A stretch of DNA of 64,000 bases. It comes from Thermosediminibacter litoriperuensis (GTDB taxonomy: Bacteria; Bacillota; Thermosediminibacteria; Thermosediminibacterales; Thermosediminibacteraceae). The notes below the pieces were generated by a model. It saw nothing but the letters and a program-made list of their open reading frames with translations, searched no databases and was not told where the DNA came from. A program made the position numbers and the translations under genes. Shown one piece after another: positions 18,337-26,608 of the stretch. The stretch lies in contig NZ_VNHO01000003.1 in the NCBI RefSeq assembly GCF_008124715.1, forward strand, positions 1-64,000, read 5' to 3'. Every line of letters starts with the position of its first letter. Position 1 is the stretch's first letter.

Positions 18337-19062
18337 CTATACCAGATATCGAAAACGCCTCGATTCAATTTCGGTCCGTACAAAGTATGTCCTGTTGGGG
18401 TTCAAAAAAATCTCAAAAGGAAACCCAAAGGTATAATCCCTGCCAAAAATGTCGACAATCCTGAGATCCCTTACATCCGGATAAGTCGTAAAAAATCTTT
18501 GCAGCGTCCTGCCGAAGGGTATCGCCAGCATATTTGCCAGAAGAAAGGCTACAAGGACGTTTAAAATCGAAAGGTGCCTGTAAAATACCAGCACCAGTAT
18601 AAAAGCCAACGAAAAAATCAGATTTGCGGCCGCCATGGAAGTGCCGCACCGTTGGTGAATTGCAAGATGAATTTCCCCGTTTTTCATGCGGTACAGGGCC
18701 TCTCTTGCCGCGTCCAGCACCTCATAAGCAGGCGGAAGGTCCGGGCCCGATAAGGAAAAACCGTCAGAATAAGCAAGGCCTCCTATGCTCAAAGGCCTGC
18801 CGTACCTCTCTTCCAGCACATTCACCGTAGCATGTTCCAAGCTGTGATTTTTTCTCACTCTCCTGTCAGTGGCGATTTTCAATATCTGCCACGGAATCGT
18901 AATGATATTAAAAATCGAATTGAAAACGAACACGTAGGGCAGCAGAAATAAAAAGCCTATGATGAAAAATGCCATGACCGGCAATAGAAGATAAGGAAAA
19001 AACAGCAGCAGCAAAAACAAAAAAAATAAGAAAGGCATAGGATTGTAATATTCTCCTTTCAA
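18337..19062 (-). CDS. DUF6391 membrane protein
   Basis: A 241-aa protein with an N-terminal hydrophobic block (two to three membrane segments in residues 1-55), a soluble segment with the conserved HSLEHATVNVLEERYG and GGLAYSDGFSL motifs, further hydrophobic segments (about 140-180), and a short tail. The HxxEHAT pattern is typical of DUF6391, whose function is unknown; it recalls metal or protease motifs but no activity is proven. The frame begins with TTG at 19062, overlapping the ptb stop. ATG at 19038 is an alternative, and neither has an ideally spaced RBS. Confidence 0.75.
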   Translation of the reverse strand: MKGEYYNPMPFLFFLFLLLLFFPYLLLPVMAFFIIGFLFLLPYVFVFNSIFNIITIPWQILKIATDRRVRKNHSLEHATVNVLEERYGRPLSIGGLAYSDGFSLSGPDLPPAYEVLDAAREALYRMKNGEIHLAIHQRCGTSMAAANLIFSLAFILVLVFYRHLSILNVLVAFLLANMLAIPFGRTLQRFFTTYPDVRDLRIVDIFGRDYTFGFPFEIFLNPNRTYFVRTEIESRRFRYLV

Positions 19063-19982
19063 TAGATAGATCTTTTTTCCAGCATGGCCCTGGCCATCAA
19101 AAAGGAATTCAGCCGCATCTCGGGCCCATCGGATCTGGAGTTCAACACCACCGGAACTCTTGCCCCCAGCACTAGCCCTCCCGATTTGGCCTTTCCGTGG
19201 AATTTGTAGCTTTTTCCCAGCATATTTCCAGCTTCCAGATTGGGTACCAGCAGCAGGTCGGGGTCCCCGGCCACGGGGGAGCTCGCAAGCTTCTTGCCCT
19301 TTGCGCTGTTAAGGTCGATAGCCACATCGTAAGCCAGAGGTCCGTCGACCATAAAACCCTTTATCTGGCCTCTATCGGCCATTTTTGATAAACACGCGGC
19401 GTCTACAGTCGCCTGCATTTTGGGGTTCACAAGCTCCACTGCCGCCAGTACCGCGACTTTGGGCGTTTCGATTCCCAGGCAGGTAAAAAGAGGCTTTGTG
19501 TTCTCTATTATGGCTTTCTTTTCTTCCAGGGTAGGCAGCGGTATAATGGCGTTATCCGCCACTGCTATGAACTTATGATAGGATTCCATTTCAAACAGCG
19601 TCAGATTGCAGAGTACCTTTGAAGCTTTAATGCCCCTTTCGCTGTCCAGTATTGCCTTAAGATAGTATACCGTTTCAAGCCTGCCCTTTGCCAGAATCTC
19701 CGCTTCACCGTCGGTTATCGCCTTTACCGCCAGGTTCGCAGCTTCCTGGTCGTCGGCGGCTTGCCTTATTTCAACCTTTTCCCTGCTGATTCCCACGTGG
19801 TCCAAGATTTCAACGATTTCAACAGAATTTCCCGTTAGAACGGCAGACTCAACGATGCCGAATTCCATGGCCATTTTGACTCCGCCTACGACCCTGTCGT
19901 CTTCCGCCGCCGCCACAGCAACCCTTACCGGTTTTAATTTTGACACCTTTTCCTGGAGTTCAGCAAAGGTCTTAATAAACAT
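19059..19982 (-). CDS. ptb: Phosphate butyryltransferase (phosphate acyltransferase)
   Basis: A 307-aa member of the phosphate acetyl/butyryltransferase family, exchanging CoA for phosphate on a short acyl group. Conserved features include VRVAVAAAEDDRVV near the N-terminus, ILAKGRLETVYYLKAILD, and the C-terminal DLLLVPNLEAGNMLGKSY. With butyrate kinase immediately upstream it makes ATP from acyl-CoA. It could act on butyryl-, propionyl- or acetyl-CoA; next to the ornithine operon, acyl-CoA from amino acid fermentation is the likely substrate. RBS GGGGGATGTTTAT precedes the ATG. Confidence 0.9.
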   Translation of the reverse strand: MFIKTFAELQEKVSKLKPVRVAVAAAEDDRVVGGVKMAMEFGIVESAVLTGNSVEIVEILDHVGISREKVEIRQAADDQEAANLAVKAITDGEAEILAKGRLETVYYLKAILDSERGIKASKVLCNLTLFEMESYHKFIAVADNAIIPLPTLEEKKAIIENTKPLFTCLGIETPKVAVLAAVELVNPKMQATVDAACLSKMADRGQIKGFMVDGPLAYDVAIDLNSAKGKKLASSPVAGDPDLLLVPNLEAGNMLGKSYKFHGKAKSGGLVLGARVPVVLNSRSDGPEMRLNSFLMARAMLEKRSIY

Positions 19983-19999
19983 ATAAACATCCCCCAGAA

Positions 20000-21118
20000 T
20001 CAGTTTATCCTGCCCGTCAGAGGATCGTAATTAACGGGCCATGTCATATAACTTTCCCTTCCCTGGAGAACTCTGAGAACGCTTTCCGCCAGTGCCTCGT
20101 TTTCGTTGCTGCCGGGGAAGACGTATATATTGCCGAGCCTTCCTACCCTGTTCTTTATATCGCGCACCACTTCTTCGCTGCAGGCGATCCCTCCGGTTAT
20201 AATTATGCCGTCCATATCGAAACATAGCACCGATCCCATTGCCGCGATTTCCTTGCATATCTGGTAGATCATCGCGTCGTAAATTAATTTTGCGTAATCG
20301 TCCCCGTTCTTAATTCTGGCCAGCACCTCACGCAGGTCTTTAGTCCCTAGGTAGGCATAAAGGCCGCCTTCTCCGTAGAGTTTTTTCATGAGCTGCTGTT
20401 TGGTGTACTTGCCGGAAAAACAGGCCTCTATGAGGGGTATGGGCGGAACTCCACCGGCCCTCTCAGGAGTGAAAGGAGCCGACTCCATTCTATTGTCGTT
20501 GTCGACTATCTTCCCCCGGTCCACGGCGGCTATGGAGAAACCCCCGCCGAGATGGGCCACCACACACCTCATATCCTCAAACCGCTTGTTGAGCTGCGCC
20601 GCCAGTTTCCTCACTGTTGCCCTGATGTTCAGCGCGTGTACGAAGCTGAAGCGCGGAAAATCGGGGCTACCGGATATGCGGGCTATCGGCGGAAATTCGT
20701 CGACGGAAACCGGGTCGGCTATAAAAGCTTCCACGTTGTACAGGCGGGCAATGCTGTAAGCCAGCGGAGCCCCCAGATTTGAGGCGTGCTGGTAAACCGG
20801 CCGGTTCAAACTGAAATCCACCAGCTCCTCGTTTATTTTTATGACTCCGCTCGGGAGCGGAGTGAGCATACCTCCCCGGCCGGCGCAGGCCACAATCCTG
20901 GCATTTTCGGGCAGATTTCTTTCGACGAACTCCTTCACCACCTTTTCCCGGTAGCCCAGCTGTTCCGTTATGGAATTGAACGCAGCCAGATCCTGAGCTG
21001 GATGTTCAATATTCTCGCTGGCGACGCATACGAGGCCGTATTCCTGGACCCTGTACAGGGCGCACTTGGTGGATGTGGCCCCCGGATTTACGGTAAAAAT
21101 AAGCCTCGCTTTTTCCAC
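20000..21118 (-). CDS. buk: Butyrate kinase
   Basis: A 372-aa acetokinase-family enzyme that transfers phosphate from butyryl-phosphate to ADP. FTVNPGATSTKCALY at the start is the phosphate-1/adenosine motif. VVAHLGGGFSIAAVDRGKIVDNDN, the central VAHLGGG block and IIITGGIACSEEVV are characteristic. Length matches Buk (about 355-370) and is shorter than acetate kinase. The GTG at 21118 lies inside the 3' end of the symporter gene (31-nt overlap), and ptb follows after 17 nt. Confidence 0.93.
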   Translation of the reverse strand: MEKARLIFTVNPGATSTKCALYRVQEYGLVCVASENIEHPAQDLAAFNSITEQLGYREKVVKEFVERNLPENARIVACAGRGGMLTPLPSGVIKINEELVDFSLNRPVYQHASNLGAPLAYSIARLYNVEAFIADPVSVDEFPPIARISGSPDFPRFSFVHALNIRATVRKLAAQLNKRFEDMRCVVAHLGGGFSIAAVDRGKIVDNDNRMESAPFTPERAGGVPPIPLIEACFSGKYTKQQLMKKLYGEGGLYAYLGTKDLREVLARIKNGDDYAKLIYDAMIYQICKEIAAMGSVLCFDMDGIIITGGIACSEEVVRDIKNRVGRLGNIYVFPGSNENEALAESVLRVLQGRESYMTWPVNYDPLTGRIN

Positions 21119-22515
21119 CGGTCATCCCCCCATCCAGATCTTTTTTCCGCAAAAAAGCCTATTGCTATCAGAACAAACGTTATGATTATCCCCGGCAAAA
21201 GCGGATCAACGGATTCTGGAAGCAAAAATCTCCCGAAAAACACTGAGAGAGGCCCGACTACCATGGCCGACACGGCCAGTTTACTGTTCACTTTCCCCGG
21301 CATAAAGAGTGCGGCGCAAAGCGGAGCGAATACCGTAGCACCTCTTAGCCCCATTGACATGAAGCTCCATTTTAGTATCAGCGATTTTATGTTGCCCGAT
21401 ATGAAGATCAGCGTCATTGCCAGAACCAGTATTATACTGTACCTTGTAACCCTAAGTATGGTCCTGTCACCGGCCTTCTTGTTAAAAAAATACTTGTAGA
21501 TATCCTTTGCCATAATGGTGCTGATCCCCAGCGTCAGCCCGGCGCCGGTGCCGGTGACCGCTATGAGCAGCGTGGCCAGCACCACCTCTCCTATCCATGG
21601 GTTAAAGTAACTCAGCACGAACTGGGGAAACGCCGCTGCTGGATTCAGGCCGGGGTGCTTCATTCTCATATAAAGCCCGATGAGGATGCCTGGAATTCCC
21701 ACGGGCGGAATGAGCAGCGCGCTCAAAAACGCGCCCTTTCTGGCTTCGGATAAACTTTTGCCTGAAACCACCGCCTGGAAATAGGTCTGCGTCGACAGTA
21801 CCCCTATGATGAGGGAGAACCCTGCAGAAAAATCTATCCAAAAACCCCTACCGAAAAGGCTAAAATATGGGAATGCAGGCAATGAGGTCCTTAGTCCTTC
21901 GACCCCACCGGCTCCAGCATAGGCCATCACGCCTCCCAGGATAAGCGATATGTAAATCAGCAGCAGCTTGGCTACCCCAACGATGCCGGTACCCCAAACG
22001 CCTCCGAAAATCACGTATGCGGCCATCAGCGAAACCGCTGCAATTGCTGCTAATAAGGTATTTACTTTAAACATTGAAGTTATGAGGGCGATCGCAGCCA
22101 GCACCTGTGCGACGATGTTCAAAAAAATTCCTATAGAGACGAAAACGCTCGAGATGGGACCTGCTGTGTTTCCGTACTCGCCCATAATTATCTGGGGTAT
22201 CGTCTCCTTATTTGCTTTATAAAAGGGTTCGCAGAACAAAAAGGCAAGTATAAAGCAGCCCAGACCGGCGCCCAGGGTAAACCACCAGGCCGAAAGGCCG
22301 TAGAGATAAGCCAGCTGGGCAGTCCCTATCGTGGAAGCACCCCCTACCAGGGTGCCGGTAATAGTGCCGGCTATGATCCACGCATTCGCCCTCCTGCTGC
22401 CCGTAGAAAAGTCGGAAGAGCTCCTGATATTTTTGCCGGAATATATGCCCAGCAGGGTGATGCCGGCCAGAGTTGCCATGATTCCCAATATATGCTGAAA
22501 ATTTAGACTGTACAC
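21088..22515 (-). CDS. Sodium:solute symporter (SSS family), candidate amino acid carrier
   Basis: A 475-aa transporter with about 12-13 hydrophobic segments. The N-terminal SSDFSTGSRRANAWIIAGTI and GGASTIGTAQLAYLYGLSAWW are typical SSS signatures, and the GLTLGISTIMAKDIYKYF segment corresponds to the sodium-site helix. The start was set at GTG 22515, which follows AAAGGAG by 9 nt; an upstream in-frame extension of 26 codons covers the promoter and is unlikely to be coding. It leads the buk-ptb operon. An amino acid cargo is suggested by context only. Confidence 0.85.
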   Translation of the reverse strand: MYSLNFQHILGIMATLAGITLLGIYSGKNIRSSSDFSTGSRRANAWIIAGTITGTLVGGASTIGTAQLAYLYGLSAWWFTLGAGLGCFILAFLFCEPFYKANKETIPQIIMGEYGNTAGPISSVFVSIGIFLNIVAQVLAAIALITSMFKVNTLLAAIAAVSLMAAYVIFGGVWGTGIVGVAKLLLIYISLILGGVMAYAGAGGVEGLRTSLPAFPYFSLFGRGFWIDFSAGFSLIIGVLSTQTYFQAVVSGKSLSEARKGAFLSALLIPPVGIPGILIGLYMRMKHPGLNPAAAFPQFVLSYFNPWIGEVVLATLLIAVTGTGAGLTLGISTIMAKDIYKYFFNKKAGDRTILRVTRYSIILVLAMTLIFISGNIKSLILKWSFMSMGLRGATVFAPLCAALFMPGKVNSKLAVSAMVVGPLSVFFGRFLLPESVDPLLPGIIITFVLIAIGFFAEKRSGWGDDRWKKRGLFLP

Positions 22516-22564
22516 CCATGAGCTCCTTTCTTCTGAAATTCGAAAATTTTGTAATCTACCTAAT

Positions 22565-22593
22565 AATATACACCTACCGCCGGACTTTATCAA
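22565..22593 (-). promoter_or_regulatory. Sigma-A promoter of the symporter-buk-ptb operon
   Basis: On the minus strand TTGATA (22593-22588), a 17-bp spacer and TATATT (22570-22565) form a near-consensus housekeeping promoter about 50 bp upstream of the symporter GTG. It lies just past the terminator of the ornithine operon, so buk-ptb is a separate transcription unit. Confidence 0.75.
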
Positions 22594-22599
22594 TGAATT

Positions 22600-22637
22600 A
22601 GATAAAAATAAAGAGAGAACCTTTAATCAGTCCTCTC
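22600..22637 (-). terminator. Terminator of the ornithine operon
   Basis: On the minus strand GAGAGGAC (22637-22630) pairs with GTTCTCTC (22620-22613) around a 9-nt loop that contains the stop codon of the GlmL-like gene. It is followed by TTTATTTTT. It separates ord-ort-ora from the buk operon. Confidence 0.75.
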
Positions 22638-23994
22638 CCTCATTCAGACCCAGACTCTTTTTGAGCAGCTTCATTGCATCATCGGGATATTCTCTTGATA
22701 AAACTCCCATAGAAGCCATTATATAATCCCTGTCTATTAACACCCGAGTATTCTCGCCGGGCAGCAGTTTTTTGCCGGCGGTCTTCGACCTGATTTTCTC
22801 CAGAATCCTCCTGCCGCCGGGTAACCTGGTCAGGGCTCCGCCGGTACCGATTATCCACTTCACCCCGGTGAGATCCTTGCCCTCCGCAACCGTATACCTG
22901 CCGGTGGGCCCGTAGAGGTGTTTTATCCCACCTGCATGGCGATTGACGGCAGTGATAGCGGCAATTTCGGTGAGAAATTCAGCCATCCGTACTTCATCTT
23001 CATTTTTCGGCACTGGAGGCTGGACGTCAAGGGCGTGGCTTAAGTTTTCCCCGAACTTTATTCTGACTTCCTCGAATCCTAAAACCTCCACCACATTATA
23101 CCTGTTAACGTAAACCCCCAGATCTCCTTCTACGGTCCTCTTGGCGACGGGTTCTGGGGCTATTAAGATCCTGTTTATCTCTTCCGAACCTTCGGTTACG
23201 GAGTGCACATCCGTTGTAGCCCCGCCCACATCCACCACCATCAGGTCCCCTATATCTTCCTTTAAAAGCACGGCAGCCATCATCACCGCCCCCGGCGTGG
23301 GCACTATGGGACCATCCACCATGGTACGGATTTTCTCCATTCCCGGCGCCACCACTATATGCTCTTCAAAAACCTGCTGAATCACCCTGCGGGCCGGTTC
23401 AACATTGAGCTCGTCAATTCTTGGATACACATTCTCAACGAAGAACACCCTGTTTTTCCCCGAAAAAATTTCCGCCACCTCTTCCCGGGCTGCCACGTTG
23501 CCCGCATAGATCACCGGAATGTCCAGGCCCAGCTCCGCAATCCTCCTGGCGTTTTCTATGACGGTATTCTTTTCCCCGTAATCCACGCCACCCGCCAGCA
23601 GTATTATGTTGGGTTTAATTTTTCTTATCTTATCCAGGTCCGGATGGCTCAAGATACCAGCCGTCATCATGTGTAAAACGGCGCCTGCACCCAGTGCTGC
23701 TTCTTTTGCCGCCTTTGCCGTCATATCGTAGACGAGGCCGTGGACGGTCATCTTGAGGCCTCCTGCTGCGCTGCTGGTGGCCATCATCCTCTTCCACTTT
23801 ACTCCGTCACCCAGTCTTTTCTCCAGATCCTTCACTGCGCCGTCCAGGCCGATGGTAACATCGCCCTGCAGCACAGTCGTCGGGGCAAGCCCCTGCCCCA
23901 CAAATTCGGGACAGGGGGTGCCCATGCCTGCGAAGGCATTTACAAGAGTGGTGGTGCTGCCTATTTCAGCCACAAGTACATCCACTTCTACCAC
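22627..23994 (-). CDS. GlmL/MutL-like protein of the aminomutase operon
   Basis: A 455-aa ASKHA-fold protein of the GlmL/MutL family, which accompanies B12-dependent glutamate and ornithine mutases and is thought to act as a reactivase or chaperone that frees damaged cobalamin. It shows the ATPase-type phosphate motifs VLVAEIGSTTTLVNAF at the N-terminus and VVDVGGATTDVHSV in the middle, plus IIGTGGALTRLPGG near the end. It follows oraE by 17 nt and closes the operon. The GTG at 23994 is preceded by GGAGG at 9 nt. The reactivase role is inferred from family and context. Confidence 0.88.
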   Translation of the reverse strand: MVEVDVLVAEIGSTTTLVNAFAGMGTPCPEFVGQGLAPTTVLQGDVTIGLDGAVKDLEKRLGDGVKWKRMMATSSAAGGLKMTVHGLVYDMTAKAAKEAALGAGAVLHMMTAGILSHPDLDKIRKIKPNIILLAGGVDYGEKNTVIENARRIAELGLDIPVIYAGNVAAREEVAEIFSGKNRVFFVENVYPRIDELNVEPARRVIQQVFEEHIVVAPGMEKIRTMVDGPIVPTPGAVMMAAVLLKEDIGDLMVVDVGGATTDVHSVTEGSEEINRILIAPEPVAKRTVEGDLGVYVNRYNVVEVLGFEEVRIKFGENLSHALDVQPPVPKNEDEVRMAEFLTEIAAITAVNRHAGGIKHLYGPTGRYTVAEGKDLTGVKWIIGTGGALTRLPGGRRILEKIRSKTAGKKLLPGENTRVLIDRDYIMASMGVLSREYPDDAMKLLKKSLGLNEGED

Positions 23995-24011
23995 TTAAAC
24001 GAACCTCCGTT

Positions 24012-26210
24012 TTATGATTTCTTTTTCTCCCTCAATTTTTTAACCAGGAAGCTGGCAACGTGTATTCCCTTTGTACCGCGGCCGAACCCGGCGTCCAGCC
24101 CCGACTCCCTAGCTATATCATCGGTGACTTGAGTCCCCCCGCCTACCAGCACGACCCTGTCTCTGATGCCTTTTTCTACGCACAGTTCGTGGAGTTTCCT
24201 CATGTTTATCCTGTGAATGTCGGCATGGGTTATTATAGTGCTGATAAGTATAGCATCCGCATCGATTTCTATCGCCGCGTCCACCACCTTTTCCACCGGC
24301 ACCGATGTGCCCAGATAGTGACACTCTATTCCGAAACCTTCCAGGCCGCCGTGTTTAATATCTATTATTTCCCGCAGACCTACCGAATGCTCATCCTCAC
24401 CCACGGTGGCAGCAACGATTTTTACAGGATTATCCTTCACAAAATTTATTATTTCCTCCGGCGAAAGCATCTCGGGCTTTTTGGGGATTGTGAGCGACGA
24501 CGGATCGATCGCAAAGGGCACTTTCCCCTTTATCTCCAGATACGTGCCTTCCGATGGGTGCATTATCTCCCTGTGGATGATTTCTGCGTCAACCAGCCCT
24601 AATCTTCTGGCGATTTCCAGACCTGCAGCTTCGGCCACCTCTTCTCCGACCGGCAGGAATATATTCATGCAGACTATTCCATCGGCAAACCACTCAACTT
24701 CGGGTTTTATGAGACCTTTTTCACGAATCTCTTGGGTCTCTTCCAGCCTTACGTGCACGTTGTCCTTCTCATCAAGTTCATCTATATAAGCTATTTTGTC
24801 CGGGTAGCAAAGGGTACATCCTCCGATCAAATCGCAGGGATGTTCGAGGCCCTCCGGCAGATTGTTGTATCCGAAGTGGTGGCATACCGGGGCCAGGTAG
24901 TCCTCATCCCGCTTTACAACGGTCCCCGCTCCCACGCCGCCGTCGATTTTTCTCACAATCCCGTCGCCGTTTCTCTCGGGATAAAATCCCGAGTCTACGA
25001 AAAATCCCATTTCGACGGCCTTGAAGTATCCCCCTGCTTCCAGGATTTCTTCCAGGAACAGCACGGCCCTCTCTTTGAGTTCCCTTACTTTTTCACCGAG
25101 CGGCCCATCTCTTTTTATCTGGACCATCTCGGTTAGGCCGTCCATCCCCACCAGGGCCTGTTTTGCCGTATCCACCGCCTGTATGTTGAAGTAGTGCCAT
25201 GGCACGTTTCTTCCTTCATCCGGGGTAATCGTGCTCTGGATATCAGCACCGGTGAGGCGGGAAATCAGGAGGTTTAGCACATGGGTAACCGTGGCCTCCC
25301 TCGTGCTGGACTCGATGTACTTCGTATTCATTTGAGCCCGCATCCTGAATCCCCTGAAAAGCTCCCTCAGGGCTACAGCGTACGGCAGGTCAAGCCTTAT
25401 GCAGGGTGCCGGAGGCGCCGTCGGAGGCACCGTGGAAAGGCATATGTTTTCCTTCTTCATTCCCACCTTTAGCGAATACATGGCGTTTATGGCGTGCTGG
25501 ACCATGAGCTCGGGCATGACCTTCCAGGCTTCCCTTGCCGTGGCGTTGGCGTTATGGGCCCCGTCAATCTGGATCATACCGGCCCAGGCCATTATATTTT
25601 TGGCAACCGCCGCGTCGACAAAGGAGCGCACCATATTCACATTCCTGTAAAGTACGTTGTACTGGGGGTCCTGGTGGGCACCGTTAACGCCTTCTTCGGC
25701 AAACAGCACCGCCACTTCCGGTCCCGCTACACCGCTTACGTAGGAGTGAAAGTTGATGGGCCTTCCCACCTCGTCCTCTATAATATCCAGGGCTTTTCTG
25801 GTAGCCCTAAGCTGCTTGCGCGTAATGGGAACTCCACCCACGCCTTCCGGAGTACCCTCGATAAGGCCGTCAAAGTGGCTCTGCCCCGCGGTCCTGATGA
25901 CCATAATGTGATCGGCTCCGTGCCAGGCCGCCATGCGCATCCTGCGTATGTCGTCCTCGAACCTGCCGGAGGCTATCTCGGTCGTGATGACATAATCGGG
26001 CTGAGGATCTATACCGCCGAAATACTTAGCTGCAGGCAGCGGAATGCTGTTTTTCAGGCTCTTCGAAGTCTCCCGGTACTCGAAGGGGCCTATTTTTTGA
26101 TTTTCTACCTTCTCCCTCCAGTGCCATCCCCGCCGCCGGGGCCGGTATTTTTCAAGGTCTTTCAGTATTTCCTCTATATTGAGCTTTTCATTTTTTTTAA
26201 GTTCCATCAT
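24012..26210 (-). CDS. oraE: D-ornithine 4,5-aminomutase, large (E) subunit
   Basis: The 732-aa catalytic subunit moves the terminal amino group of D-ornithine to C4, giving (2R,4S)-2,4-diaminopentanoate, using PLP and adenosylcobalamin. The TIM-barrel region fills roughly residues 90-430. The C-terminal Rossmann domain has the base-off B12 motif DEHSVG (axial His about 608) and, eleven residues on, the PLP lysine in IDIKHGG (about 619). The same His-Lys spacing is reported for the Clostridium sticklandii enzyme (H618/K629). GTSVPVEKVV and VVLVGGGTQV finish the B12 fold. Its ATG overlaps the oraS stop (ATGA). Confidence 0.96.
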   Translation of the reverse strand: MMELKKNEKLNIEEILKDLEKYRPRRRGWHWREKVENQKIGPFEYRETSKSLKNSIPLPAAKYFGGIDPQPDYVITTEIASGRFEDDIRRMRMAAWHGADHIMVIRTAGQSHFDGLIEGTPEGVGGVPITRKQLRATRKALDIIEDEVGRPINFHSYVSGVAGPEVAVLFAEEGVNGAHQDPQYNVLYRNVNMVRSFVDAAVAKNIMAWAGMIQIDGAHNANATAREAWKVMPELMVQHAINAMYSLKVGMKKENICLSTVPPTAPPAPCIRLDLPYAVALRELFRGFRMRAQMNTKYIESSTREATVTHVLNLLISRLTGADIQSTITPDEGRNVPWHYFNIQAVDTAKQALVGMDGLTEMVQIKRDGPLGEKVRELKERAVLFLEEILEAGGYFKAVEMGFFVDSGFYPERNGDGIVRKIDGGVGAGTVVKRDEDYLAPVCHHFGYNNLPEGLEHPCDLIGGCTLCYPDKIAYIDELDEKDNVHVRLEETQEIREKGLIKPEVEWFADGIVCMNIFLPVGEEVAEAAGLEIARRLGLVDAEIIHREIMHPSEGTYLEIKGKVPFAIDPSSLTIPKKPEMLSPEEIINFVKDNPVKIVAATVGEDEHSVGLREIIDIKHGGLEGFGIECHYLGTSVPVEKVVDAAIEIDADAILISTIITHADIHRINMRKLHELCVEKGIRDRVVLVGGGTQVTDDIARESGLDAGFGRGTKGIHVASFLVKKLREKKKS

Positions 26211-26596
26211 ACCACCTTCCCTGCAGATGCAGCGCTTATTTTCACAGCCATCGCCCGGTCGATCTCATCCCAACCATCGCCTTTGGCCAGTCTTTCCCCG
26301 GCTTCCTTAATGGTGATGTTTTTATAGAGAGCATATTTCAGGACTACGTGACCCGCTCCCTTGCCCAACAGGCCCTTCTCCACGCATTTTTCCACTATGG
26401 CTTTGGCAGTCAGGCTGTCGAACCCCATCCGGAGCAGTACGGACCTTTCTATCGACGGGGATGTATGGGTCCGCGCCAGTTCTATCAGAGGCTCTACTAT
26501 TTTCTCCGTGAGCTCCCAGAACCTTTTTTCGAGTTCTTCTTCGGTAAGATGCGAAAGATGCTTGCGCCTTATTTCAAAATCATCCTTACGCTGCAT
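26207..26596 (-). CDS. oraS: D-ornithine 4,5-aminomutase, small (S) subunit
   Basis: A 129-aa protein, similar in length to the approximately 121-aa OraS of C. sticklandii. It is predicted to be mostly helical, with a charged N-terminal half (DFEIRRKHLSHLTEEELEKRFW) and a conserved hydrophobic block GHVVLKYALYKNITIKEAGERLA. OraS stabilises OraE and is needed for activity. It lies 12 nt after ortB and overlaps oraE by 4 nt, which fits 1:1 production of the heterotetramer. Confidence 0.95.
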   Translation of the reverse strand: MQRKDDFEIRRKHLSHLTEEELEKRFWELTEKIVEPLIELARTHTSPSIERSVLLRMGFDSLTAKAIVEKCVEKGLLGKGAGHVVLKYALYKNITIKEAGERLAKGDGWDEIDRAMAVKISAASAGKVV

Positions 26597-26608
26597 TTTC
26601 CTACCCCC

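Noticed and set aside
25494-26327. Plus-strand open frame opposite oraE and oraS
   Set aside because: It is antisense to two well-supported genes and spans their junction; its protein looks random.
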